Positions 1-8,394 of a stretch of DNA of 62,976 nt are shown piece after piece. This DNA comes from Pseudomonas sp. UBA2684 (lineage in GTDB: Bacteria > Pseudomonadota > Gammaproteobacteria > Pseudomonadales > Pseudomonadaceae): positions 1-62,976 of the forward strand of contig DELY01000031.1 in NCBI GenBank assembly GCA_002354655.1, read 5' to 3'. Position 1 is the first letter of the stretch; the number at the start of each line of letters is the position of its first letter. Under the pieces are notes generated by a model. That model was not told the origin of the DNA. It was given only the letters and a program-made list of their open reading frames with translations, and ran no database searches. Both the position numbers and the translations under genes were made by a program.

Positions 1-371
1 ACCAGCACGTCAAAATCGGCACCGGCCAGTTCATCGAAGCCGGCAACGAAATCCATTTATCCAGCGGCCTGAAGGTCGTGCTCGAAGCCGGCAGCGAACT
101 GACCTTCAAAGCCGCCGGCAGCTTTATCAAGCTGGATGCCAGCGGCGTAACCCTGGTCGGCCCCATCGTCAAACTCAACTCCGGCGGCGCACCGGGCAGT
201 GGCTCGGGGGCAGCGCCTATTTTGCCCGGCAAGGTTAAGGCGGCGGATGCGGATAAGGCGGGGCTTACTACCGAGGTCTACCTCAAGCAGGCGGTAGCTG
301 GGCATCTGTTGGTGGCCAGCGGCTGCATTTTTGATGCACAAGGCAATTGCACGCTGCACCAGCACGGATAA
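1..371 (+). CDS. vgrG: VgrG C-terminal fragment (T6SS spike), 5' truncated by window edge
   Basis: The reading frame is open from base 3 to the TAA at 369-371, so only the last ~122 residues of a longer protein are visible. They show the repetitive beta-strand pattern of the VgrG C-terminal needle (alternating short hydrophobic stretches, IHLSSGLKVVLEAGSELTF), then a Gly/Ser linker and a short tail with LTTEVYLKQAV. VgrG trimers tip the T6SS tube and carry effectors. The next genes, a DUF4123 adaptor and a large effector-like protein, fit a vgrG cargo module. The N-terminal gp27/gp5 domains lie outside the window, so the family call rests on the beta-helix part and the context. Confidence 0.8.
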   Translation, partial: QHVKIGTGQFIEAGNEIHLSSGLKVVLEAGSELTFKAAGSFIKLDASGVTLVGPIVKLNSGGAPGSGSGAAPILPGKVKAADADKAGLTTEVYLKQAVAGHLLVASGCIFDAQGNCTLHQHG

Positions 372-376
372 GCGAC

Positions 377-1207
377 ATGACCCAGAGTATTTCTTCACCC
401 TTCGTTGAGTCGCCATCGCCCTACTTACGCTGCGTGATACTCGATGGAAGCGCCGATAAGGACTTGCTAGCCAACCTTTATCAGCTCAGCGGCCAAGGTA
501 CTCCAACCTGGGAACCACTTTTTCACGGCACGCCCTATGCCGACTTGGAAGAAAGCGGCCCGATTTTGGTGTTGAGCGACCAACAGGACGCTTGGGAGGC
601 CTACAGCTCAAACCTTCTAGAGCAAAGCGATGCGGGTTGCGTGCTTTATCTGGAAGATCATCGCGACTGGGAGGCTGCGGTCAAGCACTGCAAGAGCCTG
701 CTGACCGTCCGCGTGGAGAACCAGCAGCAACAGCTTATGCGATTCTTTGAGCCTCGTTGGTTGGAGCCGCTGCTCGGTAGCCTTAGCGCAACCGAACGTG
801 AGCAATTCTTTGGGCCTTTTCGCACCATGGTCTGGAGAAACGAGCTGGGCTGGCGCTATGCGCAACCTACGGGTAAGTGGGATGGCAAGGTTCAGGCGGC
901 CGGTTGGCTGTGGCTGGGGCAGGACCTGCAAAAAACCATGGAAATGGCACGGCTGCGCATCATTGCCAAGGAGTTGGCTAATGACTATCAAGTGGCTCTG
1001 CCTTCTGCTGAGCCCGAAGATTTTGTCTATGGCGAGCTGCTTGCTGCACATGCGGCTGACTTTCATCAGAAGAGTCACTACGAGCGTTGGCTGAGAATGA
1101 CCTTGAGTAAACCTCAGGGCTTCTGGTCCCAGGCGTCCACTAACACAGTGCTGGCGCGCGACGACCTTGCTGCAAGTGAAAAATTGGACACATTGGAAGG
1201 TCTCTGA
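377..1207 (+). CDS. DUF4123 T6SS effector adaptor/chaperone
   Basis: 276 residues. The region ~15-135 resembles the DUF4123 (Tap-1/TEC) domain, with conserved elements such as VLSDQQDAWEAY, EDHRDWEAAVKHCKSLLTV and the RFFEPRWL block. DUF4123 proteins load a specific effector onto the C-terminus of their cognate VgrG. The gene lies directly between vgrG and the large LysM protein, which is the usual adaptor position. I chose the ATG at 377 because it begins 5 bp after the vgrG stop and gives an N-terminus directly before the domain. An ATG-like start at 347 would overlap vgrG and add an unlikely extension. Probably one transcript with its neighbours. Confidence 0.82.
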   Translation: MTQSISSPFVESPSPYLRCVILDGSADKDLLANLYQLSGQGTPTWEPLFHGTPYADLEESGPILVLSDQQDAWEAYSSNLLEQSDAGCVLYLEDHRDWEAAVKHCKSLLTVRVENQQQQLMRFFEPRWLEPLLGSLSATEREQFFGPFRTMVWRNELGWRYAQPTGKWDGKVQAAGWLWLGQDLQKTMEMARLRIIAKELANDYQVALPSAEPEDFVYGELLAAHAADFHQKSHYERWLRMTLSKPQGFWSQASTNTVLARDDLAASEKLDTLEGL

Positions 1208-1224
1208 CTTCAAGGACGACGGAC

Positions 1225-3789
1225 ATGACAAGCGGCAAGTCTTATATCGTGCAATCGGGCGACAGCCTCAGTGTGATTGCCCGTGAACAGGGCACTAGCC
1301 AGGCTGAGTTGCAGCAACTCAACCCTATTATCCGCGACCCGAACAAGCTTCAGGTCGGCTGGAAACTCAACCTGCCGGCCAAGCCTCAATCCCCTGCAGT
1401 TGATAAGCCGGCTGCTTCACCAACTGCAAAGCCAACGCCAGCGGTCCCTGCGCCCGCAGCGCTGCCGCCAGCCAAACACCAGCAGGACACCGCGAGCGCC
1501 AAAGCGCAGTGCGCGAGCCAGTGCAGTGATGAGTTGGTAGATATCGTGCATGTAACCGGTGATGAGCATTTCTATGTACTGACGGAAGAGCAGGCCAGCT
1601 TATTGAAAGCTGAGATTAAGCGCGTTCAGGTCTTGATGGACGAGTTCAAGCAAATTGTCTCCAGTTCTCCAGACAGCCTGTCGTGCAAGAAGGAAAAGAA
1701 TCCCCAGGCCAGTTGTGCCTGCACCCGCTGCAAGAAGGCCGAGTGGGGCAAGAAAGCCGAGGTTGCCGGCCTGATCAAACTTGGCCCACCTCCGCCATCG
1801 CCAGCCGAACCGCCGTTGGTGACTGAGGAAGACATCCAAGGCAAGTTCCGCGCTTTGCAGCAGGCCCGTGACTGGTACCAGGAATACGAGCCCTCTCTGG
1901 TTCGTGACGGCATACTGGGCAACGTGATGGAAAACAACTGGCCAGGTCTGAGGAAAGCCAAGGTTCGTGAGCTGAACGCGGAGATCGGCGTGTTGCGGGC
2001 CCGCCTTTCATCCGAGCCAGCGGCCTCCGGAACCACGGCCAGCGGTACGCGCCCTTCCCAGGATCACGGCCGCTCGCGTACCGCTGGGTACGAGCGTGGT
2101 CAGCAAACCCGTACAGGGTTTGGCGTTGTCGAGGTTGCCTTGTTTAGTCAGCCGGACCGGCGCTACTACATACCCGTGCGCTACCGCGAGCAGGTGCGTT
2201 GGACGCGTAAAGTGCGTAGCGCCGTGCTCAATGGCAAACCGTTCGGCAAGGCATTGGCTGGTGAGCTGATCGAGGACATTAAGAAAGGCGTGGGTGGTGA
2301 TGGCAAAGCCAGTCCCCTGGGCAAGCTGGAAGCCAAGTTGAAGAGCTGGGATGCACCGGAAGATTGCCTGCTTAATGCCTTGCACAAAGAAGCTGCGTGG
2401 TCCTCAAATCCCGACGATTCAGCACCATACGCCGTTCAGGCTGAGGGGCATCTTTTACGCTTTGCGGCCAGTGCGAGCGCCGGTATCAACAGCTGGGACA
2501 TAAAGAACGGTGAAATTGAAGTGGGCGTGAAAGGCAGTGCGGCCTTTTCCTTGGCGGAAGGTCGCGTCGCCCTTGAATCCTATTTCCCTTCCCAGGGCGG
2601 TCGCACTGTACAGATGGCCTATAAAAATGCCCTAGGCAAGACGGTTTATCACCCTTTTGGCAGTTTTCGGCTGCTGGGCAAGGTGGAGTTGTCCTGCTTC
2701 GTTGGTACCCATGGCCAGGGTAGCGCGGGGGTGAAGGTCAATTACAAACCCACCGAGCAGCCGGCGGGCGCGACAGCGTTGCTTGGTACGCCCCACGCCG
2801 CCACCCAGCTTAGCCGCGGTGGCCAGGTGGGCCTAAAGGCCGACGCCTTCGCTGGCGCGCAAGCCGGCGGTAGCCTGACCGGTGCGATTCAATGGATTGA
2901 GCCAAAAAAAGAAGGACGTGGAAAAATTGAAGCCAGCCAGGCGAATGCTTCGTCCAATTGGGGCAGCCTGGCTGAGGTCAAGGCCGAGGGTAACGTCGCG
3001 GTCGGTATTGGCGCAGGCTTCGATTTTGGCCTCAGCATCAGCAAGGAGCGCCTAGCAGTGAACTGCAAGGCCAGCCTGGTATTCGGCCCCGGGGCGGGCG
3101 GTGGCTTTGCCACAGTGGCCGACTTGGAGAAGGTCTACGAGCTGGCATCATTGCTGTGTGGTGCGCTGGCGGAAGTCGATTACCGGCAGTTGCTCAGTTT
3201 CGACCCCGATGCATTCAACTATATCGCTCGGGGCCTCTACCAGGCGGCATCCGCCCCGCGGAATGCCGCGAAGAAGGCCTTCGAGATGGGCTATCTCGAA
3301 ATGACCCAATGGTGGAGGAACCGCAAAGCCCTGATGGTGGAGGCCGAATGCCTGGCGGCCAGCCTGCTGACGCACCAAGCGGTACTGATAAGCGGCAGGA
3401 AGCTGCCTTTGCAAATGCTACCTCCCGAGACTATCGGCCCGATGCTCTATGTATTAAGCGAGAGCTTTGTCGAGAGTCTCGAGAGCGAACAGGAGAAGGC
3501 CATCGTCCTGTTGCTATCGCATATACGGCGCTGGCGTCACTTTATCGAGACCCTGGAACATATGTCGCCTAAGGCCACCAAGGTCCGCGCGATGGACAGC
3601 CTCAATCGCCTAAATGCCTTTCTGGATCGCAACCAGCAGCAGCAATTCAACCAATTTATCGATCGCCTGGCCATTCTGCAGGACTCACCCGCTGGGACTA
3701 CGCTGGCCTGGACACCGGTTGCGCCACAGCTCAAGCGCAACGTCATGTTGGCCGCACAGCGCAGCGGAAAATTCGTTGGCCTGGCTTAG
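1225..3789 (+). CDS. Large LysM-containing putative T6SS effector
   Basis: 854 residues. Residues 5-52 form a LysM module (YIVQSGDSLSVIAREQG... NKLQVGWKLNLP), which typically binds peptidoglycan sugars. A Pro/Ala/Lys linker follows (53-85). A cysteine-rich part follows, with C96, C100, C154, C164, C166 and C169, a spacing compatible with a metal site. Residues ~400-640 are Gly-rich and beta-strand-like, and the C-terminal ~200 residues are predicted helical. I see no signal peptide, lipase GxSxG, nuclease or amidase motif. The position after vgrG and a DUF4123 adaptor makes it a T6SS cargo effector by context. The toxic activity is not recognisable to me. The gene starts 17 bp after the adaptor. 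Confidence 0.65.
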   Translation: MTSGKSYIVQSGDSLSVIAREQGTSQAELQQLNPIIRDPNKLQVGWKLNLPAKPQSPAVDKPAASPTAKPTPAVPAPAALPPAKHQQDTASAKAQCASQCSDELVDIVHVTGDEHFYVLTEEQASLLKAEIKRVQVLMDEFKQIVSSSPDSLSCKKEKNPQASCACTRCKKAEWGKKAEVAGLIKLGPPPPSPAEPPLVTEEDIQGKFRALQQARDWYQEYEPSLVRDGILGNVMENNWPGLRKAKVRELNAEIGVLRARLSSEPAASGTTASGTRPSQDHGRSRTAGYERGQQTRTGFGVVEVALFSQPDRRYYIPVRYREQVRWTRKVRSAVLNGKPFGKALAGELIEDIKKGVGGDGKASPLGKLEAKLKSWDAPEDCLLNALHKEAAWSSNPDDSAPYAVQAEGHLLRFAASASAGINSWDIKNGEIEVGVKGSAAFSLAEGRVALESYFPSQGGRTVQMAYKNALGKTVYHPFGSFRLLGKVELSCFVGTHGQGSAGVKVNYKPTEQPAGATALLGTPHAATQLSRGGQVGLKADAFAGAQAGGSLTGAIQWIEPKKEGRGKIEASQANASSNWGSLAEVKAEGNVAVGIGAGFDFGLSISKERLAVNCKASLVFGPGAGGGFATVADLEKVYELASLLCGALAEVDYRQLLSFDPDAFNYIARGLYQAASAPRNAAKKAFEMGYLEMTQWWRNRKALMVEAECLAASLLTHQAVLISGRKLPLQMLPPETIGPMLYVLSESFVESLESEQEKAIVLLLSHIRRWRHFIETLEHMSPKATKVRAMDSLNRLNAFLDRNQQQQFNQFIDRLAILQDSPAGTTLAWTPVAPQLKRNVMLAAQRSGKFVGLA

Positions 3790-3794
3790 ATGAT

Positions 3795-3814
3795 GGCCGG
3801 ACTGCGATCCGGCC
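3795..3814. terminator. Hairpin between convergent effector and SUMF1 genes
   Basis: Perfect 7-bp inverted repeat GGCCGGA / TCCGGCC (3795-3801 and 3808-3814) with a 6-nt loop, in the 32-bp gap between two convergent genes. There is no clear T-run on either side, so it may act as a weak bidirectional terminator or an mRNA end stabiliser. Confidence 0.45.
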
Positions 3815-3821
3815 TAACCGT

Positions 3822-4823
3822 TCATTTGAGCGGATGCTCCGACTGGACCGAGCAGCGGAAGCTGGCATACTCGGAATAGCCTGTCTGGTCGGGTGCTTCC
3901 GGCCAGCGTATGACGGTATTGGCCCGGATGACCTCGCCCTCGTTCAAGCCGAAGCCTCGCATGATCTTGTAGAACCCCGTTTCGGGCCCCTTGGGGTTAT
4001 CGAGCGGCGAGTTAGGGTAATAATCGGGGTCGTACCAGTCATTGACCCAATCCTTGGCATTGCCAGCCATGTCATACAGCCCCAGTGGGTTAGGCGCAAA
4101 GCTGCCTACTGGGTGCGTTATACCCTGCCAGTCGTCTTCCCGTGGTGGATAGTTGCGGCCGAAATCCAGGGTGCCGGTATCGGTCGGGTAGATAACGTGC
4201 TTACCCCGGTTGCGGGCCGCGAACTCCCACTGTGCCTCTGAGGGCAGATCGACTGGCGCACCACTGAGCTCGCCCAGCCATAGGCAGTAATCCTTGGCCT
4301 CCTGCCAATACCTAGTCGGGGCGGGTTTGTCCGGTGCGAAATACTCCTGCATTTGCTCGCTGTCGCGGTACTCGGCACTGGAGAGCGGCTTGCCGTGAAT
4401 AACTTGGAATAGATCGAAGTCGCCCAGGCGGGTCTGGTAGCGAGACAGATGGAAGTTGCTCAGGCGCACGGGGTGAACCCCACTGTCTTCCATGTTTTCG
4501 GTAATAACGCAGAGTTGATCGAGTGGTACACCGCACGGCCACTCACATAAATCGGTCAGCGCGCGGTCACACGGCCAACCGAAATCGCCCATATCAAACT
4601 CACCGCCTTCGATAAACACCATGTCGTCCAGTGAGCGCACCACGGTGCGCAGCACAGACTCCCGCTGATCGGCTGAGAGATTGGAGTAGCGCTGCTCGAC
4701 CGTAGCCGCGATGGCCCGCACCTTATCGGGGGCAAGGGCAGTACTCTCAGGCAGATACTGGGAGTGGGCGTCGCAGCCGATAAGGGTGAGCGTGAAAAGA
4801 GAAAGGAACACGGAACGATGCAT
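3822..4823 (-). CDS. SUMF1/formylglycine-generating-enzyme-like lipoprotein, candidate effector immunity protein
   Basis: 333 residues. The N-terminus MHRSVFLSLFTLTLIGCDA is a lipoprotein signal with a lipobox ending at C17. The rest matches the FGE-sulfatase (SUMF1/EgtB/PvdO) fold: FIEGGEFDMGDFG, YQTRLGDFDLF, LPSEAQWEFAARNRG, GLYDMAGNAKDWVNDWY and a final FRCS. It would sit in the periplasm anchored to a membrane. Many family members have lost catalysis and serve as binding scaffolds. It is convergent with the putative LysM effector and ends 32 bp from it. A periplasmic lipoprotein beside a T6SS effector is a common immunity arrangement, so immunity is inferred from position only. Confidence 0.7.
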   Translation of the reverse strand: MHRSVFLSLFTLTLIGCDAHSQYLPESTALAPDKVRAIAATVEQRYSNLSADQRESVLRTVVRSLDDMVFIEGGEFDMGDFGWPCDRALTDLCEWPCGVPLDQLCVITENMEDSGVHPVRLSNFHLSRYQTRLGDFDLFQVIHGKPLSSAEYRDSEQMQEYFAPDKPAPTRYWQEAKDYCLWLGELSGAPVDLPSEAQWEFAARNRGKHVIYPTDTGTLDFGRNYPPREDDWQGITHPVGSFAPNPLGLYDMAGNAKDWVNDWYDPDYYPNSPLDNPKGPETGFYKIMRGFGLNEGEVIRANTVIRWPEAPDQTGYSEYASFRCSVQSEHPLK

Positions 4824-5044
4824 CAGACTGTCCTTGTCAAACGAAGTAGGTCGAACTTAGCAGCCAAGACGGGAAAACCCAATGCCGGCAGATCGCCTTA
4901 CTGGCGCCCGGCATCAACGCATTGCACGAAATGCTGATCCGCTCACAGCAATCTGTATGGGTTCCCCAGAAGCATCAGATATCGTGGCCGGCCATGGCTA
5001 TCCACTCGCCGTGTTACGGCGCCTTCAGCCCCAAGAGGCACAAC

Positions 5045-6316
5045 TCAGACTTGATCGGGTCGCGGCAATGGGCTGGCGCTTCGGAAGTTAAGCACCACCA
5101 CAGCCAACACCAACAACCCGAGCAAGCCCGCGCTCAGAAACAAACCCGAGTAGCCCAACGCCTTCGCCAACACGCCACTCAGCGCTCCCACCAGCCCGCC
5201 CAACAGCAACTGCGCCGACGCCTGCAAGGTGAAGTCGGCGCCTTCGTGTTCGGCGCGGCACATGCGCATCATGGCGGCGAACAGGGCGACGGTGGACATG
5301 CCATCGGCGGCTTGTTCGAACAGGGCAATCAAATAAACCAGCGGTCGATCTGCGCCGGCGTCGACCAGTAGCGCCATGGCGGCGATACCGGCGGCTTGCA
5401 GAGTGCCGAACAGCAGCAGCGCGCGCAGGGTGCCCAGGCGGGCGTAGAGCAGGCCGCCGAGCACAGCGCCGGCGATGCCGACCAGGCTGCTGATCAGCGT
5501 CAGTTGACCAAGCTCGGCGTTGCTCCAGCCCTGGTCGACCAGCATCGGTTTGATCATCGGCGAGCCGAGGGCGTCGCCGAGTTTGAAGGTCAGCACCACC
5601 GCCAGCCACAGCAGCATGCCAGGTTGCATCAGCAGGCCGCGGTAATGCCGCAGCAATAAACCGGGGCCAGCCGGTTCGGCCAGAGCGGGACGATAGGGCA
5701 GGCGCTGCGCCTCGGGAAAGCGCCAGATCGGGATCAGGGTCAGCACCAGCAGGATCACCAGCAAACCGACCGACAGGCTCCAGCCGAAACTGTCGAACAC
5801 CAGCAGCAGGCCGCTGCCGCTGACCAGCATGCCGATCTTGTAGCCGCCCACTTGCAGGCTGTTACCCAGGCCGCGCCAGCGCTCGGGCAGCAGGCGCACG
5901 GTGAGGCCATCGGTGGCGACGTCCTGGGTCGCGGCCGCCAGGTTGACCAATAGCAGCAGGCCCAGCAGCACGGGTAGCTGGCTGCCGAACAGGCTGTCCG
6001 GCGCGAGCAGCGCCAGCGCCGTGACGATCAGGGTGATGCCGCCCTGCAAGGGCAAGATCCAGCCGCGGTGATGACCGAAACGCCGCGACGCCAGGCGATC
6101 CACCCAGGGCGCCCAGAGCACCTTGAGCAACCAGGGCAGTGCCAGCAGCTTGAGCAGGCCGATGAGCGCCAGGTCGACGCCATGCTGGCGCAGCAACACC
6201 GGCAGCGAATGGGCGATCAGCCCCGACGGCAGGCCCTGGGCGCAATACAACGAGGCCAGCAGCACCAGGGTGGCGGATGCGGGACGGGCAATCGACGGGG
6301 TGGGTGACGGTGACAT
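5045..6316 (-). CDS. MFS transporter of the AmpG / RhtX-FptX type
   Basis: 423 residues with about 12 hydrophobic segments. The first-helix region YCAQGLPSGLIAHSLPVLLR, the KVLWAPWVDR loop after helix 2 and TQDVATDGLTVRLLP after helix 4 are hallmarks of the AmpG-like branch, which includes muropeptide permeases and the siderophore importers RhtX/FptX. The likely substrate is a muropeptide or a siderophore; no neighbour decides which. I start at the ATG at 6316 because the upstream in-frame 30 residues are hydrophilic and poorly conserved in style. The gene stands alone between the T6SS module and a divergent hydrolase gene. Around 220 bp separating it from the SUMF1 gene hold no feature that I recognise. 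Confidence 0.72.
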   Translation of the reverse strand: MSPSPTPSIARPASATLVLLASLYCAQGLPSGLIAHSLPVLLRQHGVDLALIGLLKLLALPWLLKVLWAPWVDRLASRRFGHHRGWILPLQGGITLIVTALALLAPDSLFGSQLPVLLGLLLLVNLAAATQDVATDGLTVRLLPERWRGLGNSLQVGGYKIGMLVSGSGLLLVFDSFGWSLSVGLLVILLVLTLIPIWRFPEAQRLPYRPALAEPAGPGLLLRHYRGLLMQPGMLLWLAVVLTFKLGDALGSPMIKPMLVDQGWSNAELGQLTLISSLVGIAGAVLGGLLYARLGTLRALLLFGTLQAAGIAAMALLVDAGADRPLVYLIALFEQAADGMSTVALFAAMMRMCRAEHEGADFTLQASAQLLLGGLVGALSGVLAKALGYSGLFLSAGLLGLLVLAVVVLNFRSASPLPRPDQV

Positions 6317-6543
6317 GGCGTTCTCTGGGCCGGCAGACGCTGCGACAGTATCCAGAGCGTCGGGGCGAAACAAGCGCAGCGCCGCCAGCCCATGGCCTGG
6401 CGTCACATATTCGCTAACAACTCACGGTCGTTGTCGCCGAACAGCCCGACCACGCAGCGGTCTATGCTGGCAACCTTGCCACGCATCCCGAGCGCCTGGG
6501 CGCCGTGGCTTAATGCGCGCCGCAGCCCTCTACAGGAGTCGCC

Positions 6544-7449
6544 ATGTCCTCGACCTGGTTACCACGTTTGCGCAAACGCTGGCTCAGCCTGAGCCTGTTA
6601 CTCGCTCTGGTGCTGGGCCTGCCGATCGGGTGCGCCAAGCTGCAACAGACCGAACGCGAGCTAGTGTTTCGCATCGAGCCGGGCACCGCCCATTGGTTCA
6701 GCGGCATGCCGTCCGGTATCGAAGAGCGCGTGCTGCGCGACCCGGCTTTCGGTGCGACGCAGAACATCCATACCTGGTGGTGGCCGGCAGCGCGCAAGGA
6801 TGCGCCCACTCTGCTCTACCTGCACGGCTCACGCTGGAACCTCACCGGTCAGCTGTTCCGCATCGAGCAGTTGCACGCCATGGGCTTTGCCGTACTGGCC
6901 ATCGACTACCGCGGCTTTGGCCAGAGCCTCGGTGACTTGCCGTCGGAGCGCACGGTGTACGAAGACGCCGCCATCGCCTGGGCGCACCTGCGCGAGTTGC
7001 AGCCCGATCCGGCCAAGCGCTTCCTCTACGGACACTCCCTGGGCGGCGCGGTGGCGGTCAACTTGGCCGAGGCCTTGGCTCAGGAAGAGGACACACCGCA
7101 ACTGGCCGGGCTGATCATCGAATCCACCTTCACCAGCCTGGCCGACGCCGCCAGCGCGATCAGCAATACCTCGCTGCCGGTGCATTGGTTGCTATCGCAG
7201 AAGTTCGACTCGCTGAGCAAGATCGACAAGGTCCAGGTGCCGGTGTTGATTGCCCACGGCACCGGCGACCGCTACGTGCCGGCGCGCTTCAGCGAGACCC
7301 TGTTCGCCGCGGCGAACGAGCCCAAGCGCCTGTTGCTGATCGACGGCGCCAACCACAACAACAGCCTGCGCATGGGTCGCCGCGAGTACGCCCAGGCGAT
7401 CCAGGCGCTGTTCCCCGGCCCGGCGACCCGCGCCCTGAGCCTGAACTGA
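6544..7449 (+). CDS. Alpha/beta-hydrolase lipoprotein (BEM46/ABHD13-like)
   Basis: 301 residues. The N-terminus is a positively charged signal with hydrophobic core LSLLLALVLGLPIGC, so it is probably lipid-anchored at Cys30. The hydrolase fold follows: LYLHGSRWNL (oxyanion region), AIDYRGFGQS, nucleophile elbow GHSLGG with Ser in GxSxG, APILI-type strand VLIAHGTGDRYVP supplying the Asp, and GANHNN supplying the catalytic His. It is likely a membrane-associated serine esterase or lipase of unknown substrate. An AG-rich stretch (tacaggagtcgcc) before the ATG at 6544 gives a good ribosome site. The gene is convergent with the next one, leaving only 7 bp between stop codons. Confidence 0.75.
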   Translation: MSSTWLPRLRKRWLSLSLLLALVLGLPIGCAKLQQTERELVFRIEPGTAHWFSGMPSGIEERVLRDPAFGATQNIHTWWWPAARKDAPTLLYLHGSRWNLTGQLFRIEQLHAMGFAVLAIDYRGFGQSLGDLPSERTVYEDAAIAWAHLRELQPDPAKRFLYGHSLGGAVAVNLAEALAQEEDTPQLAGLIIESTFTSLADAASAISNTSLPVHWLLSQKFDSLSKIDKVQVPVLIAHGTGDRYVPARFSETLFAAANEPKRLLLIDGANHNNSLRMGRREYAQAIQALFPGPATRALSLN

Positions 7450-7456
7450 CGCGACC

Positions 7457-8131
7457 CTACACCGGCTGGGCCGGCAAGCGTTCGCGCAGCCGCGCCGGCA
7501 AATGCTCGGCCAAGGCCTGCTCGCTGGCATCCAGCAAGCTGGGCAGCAGCAGACGCAAAGTGGCCGGCCGTAACCCGGCGCAGACATCGGCCTGGCGTGG
7601 CAGCGGCAAACCGCCGAGCACCTGCACCGCCACCGCAAGGTTGTCGTCGGCCAGCGCCGCCTCGGTGAGTTTGCCCAGGTAGCCGCTGGAGAAGGTGCGC
7701 AAGCTCTGACAGATCAGCGCCATGTCCTGGATATGCCGAGCGATCTGCACTACGTGGTCGACATCGTTGATGCCGAAAATCAGCACCTTGACCTGCTGCG
7801 CCGACAGGCACTCGGCGTAGCGCGCCGCCGTGGCGAACGCGCCGTCCGCGCAGAGCTGGCGCGCCACCTCCAGGTGCAGGCTATCCGGCAGGCTGAGGTA
7901 GGTATCGAGCACCCGACGCGGGTCGAGGTGGCGGGTGACCTGGGCGACGAACGCGGTCGGCAAACCGAGGATCAGCTCACGCAAGTGTCCGCTGGGCATG
8001 TGTGGCGCCAGCTGCGCCGCGCGTTCGGCGCCCAGTTGCTGGACCAACGCCAGCTTCACCGCCAGCGGCGCCAGCGCCTGCGAAGCCAATAACAGGCGCT
8101 GGCCCACGCTCAGGCCGGTGGGTTTGGGCAT
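7457..8131 (-). CDS. Conserved hypothetical helical protein
   Basis: 224 residues, Leu/Ala-rich and predicted all-helical, with repeated units such as AAQLAPHMPSGHLRELILGL and FVAQVTRHLDPRRVLDTYLSL that resemble the helical repeats of the MgtE N-terminal (cytoplasmic) domain. It has no signal peptide and no membrane segment. I do not recognise a function. The start at 8131 (MPKPTGLSVG) is preceded by a clear GGAAGGAG site, which an alternative upstream start at 8188 lacks. It lies downstream of, and in the same direction as, the GGDEF/EAL gene. The 263 bp between them hold no motif I can name apart from a short GGGCC/GGCCC hairpin. Confidence 0.6.
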   Translation of the reverse strand: MPKPTGLSVGQRLLLASQALAPLAVKLALVQQLGAERAAQLAPHMPSGHLRELILGLPTAFVAQVTRHLDPRRVLDTYLSLPDSLHLEVARQLCADGAFATAARYAECLSAQQVKVLIFGINDVDHVVQIARHIQDMALICQSLRTFSSGYLGKLTEAALADDNLAVAVQVLGGLPLPRQADVCAGLRPATLRLLLPSLLDASEQALAEHLPARLRERLPAQPV

Positions 8132-8394
8132 ATCGGTCTCCTTCCGTGCGTCATCGATACAGGCTGTAAGCCACGGCCTGCGTGGCATTCAGCATCTATC
8201 GCGAGGCCCGCGAAGGCAGCCATCTTTGATTGGGTTAGCGGGCCGTTCGGGCCCCAGGGCAGTGGGAAGGCCGGAAACACTAGCAGGCCGGTACGGCTCG
8301 GCCTCAGGCGCTGCGACGCGTTATCGCGGGCTATGCGCAGTATCGGCGCGCGACGGTAAAATCGACGCCGTGGCCTCGCCCGCCCGCTCGGCGC

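Noticed and set aside
8228-8245. GGGCC/GGCCC hairpin upstream of the hypothetical gene at 7457-8131
   Set aside because: Only 5 bp and GC-only; expected by chance in this composition.
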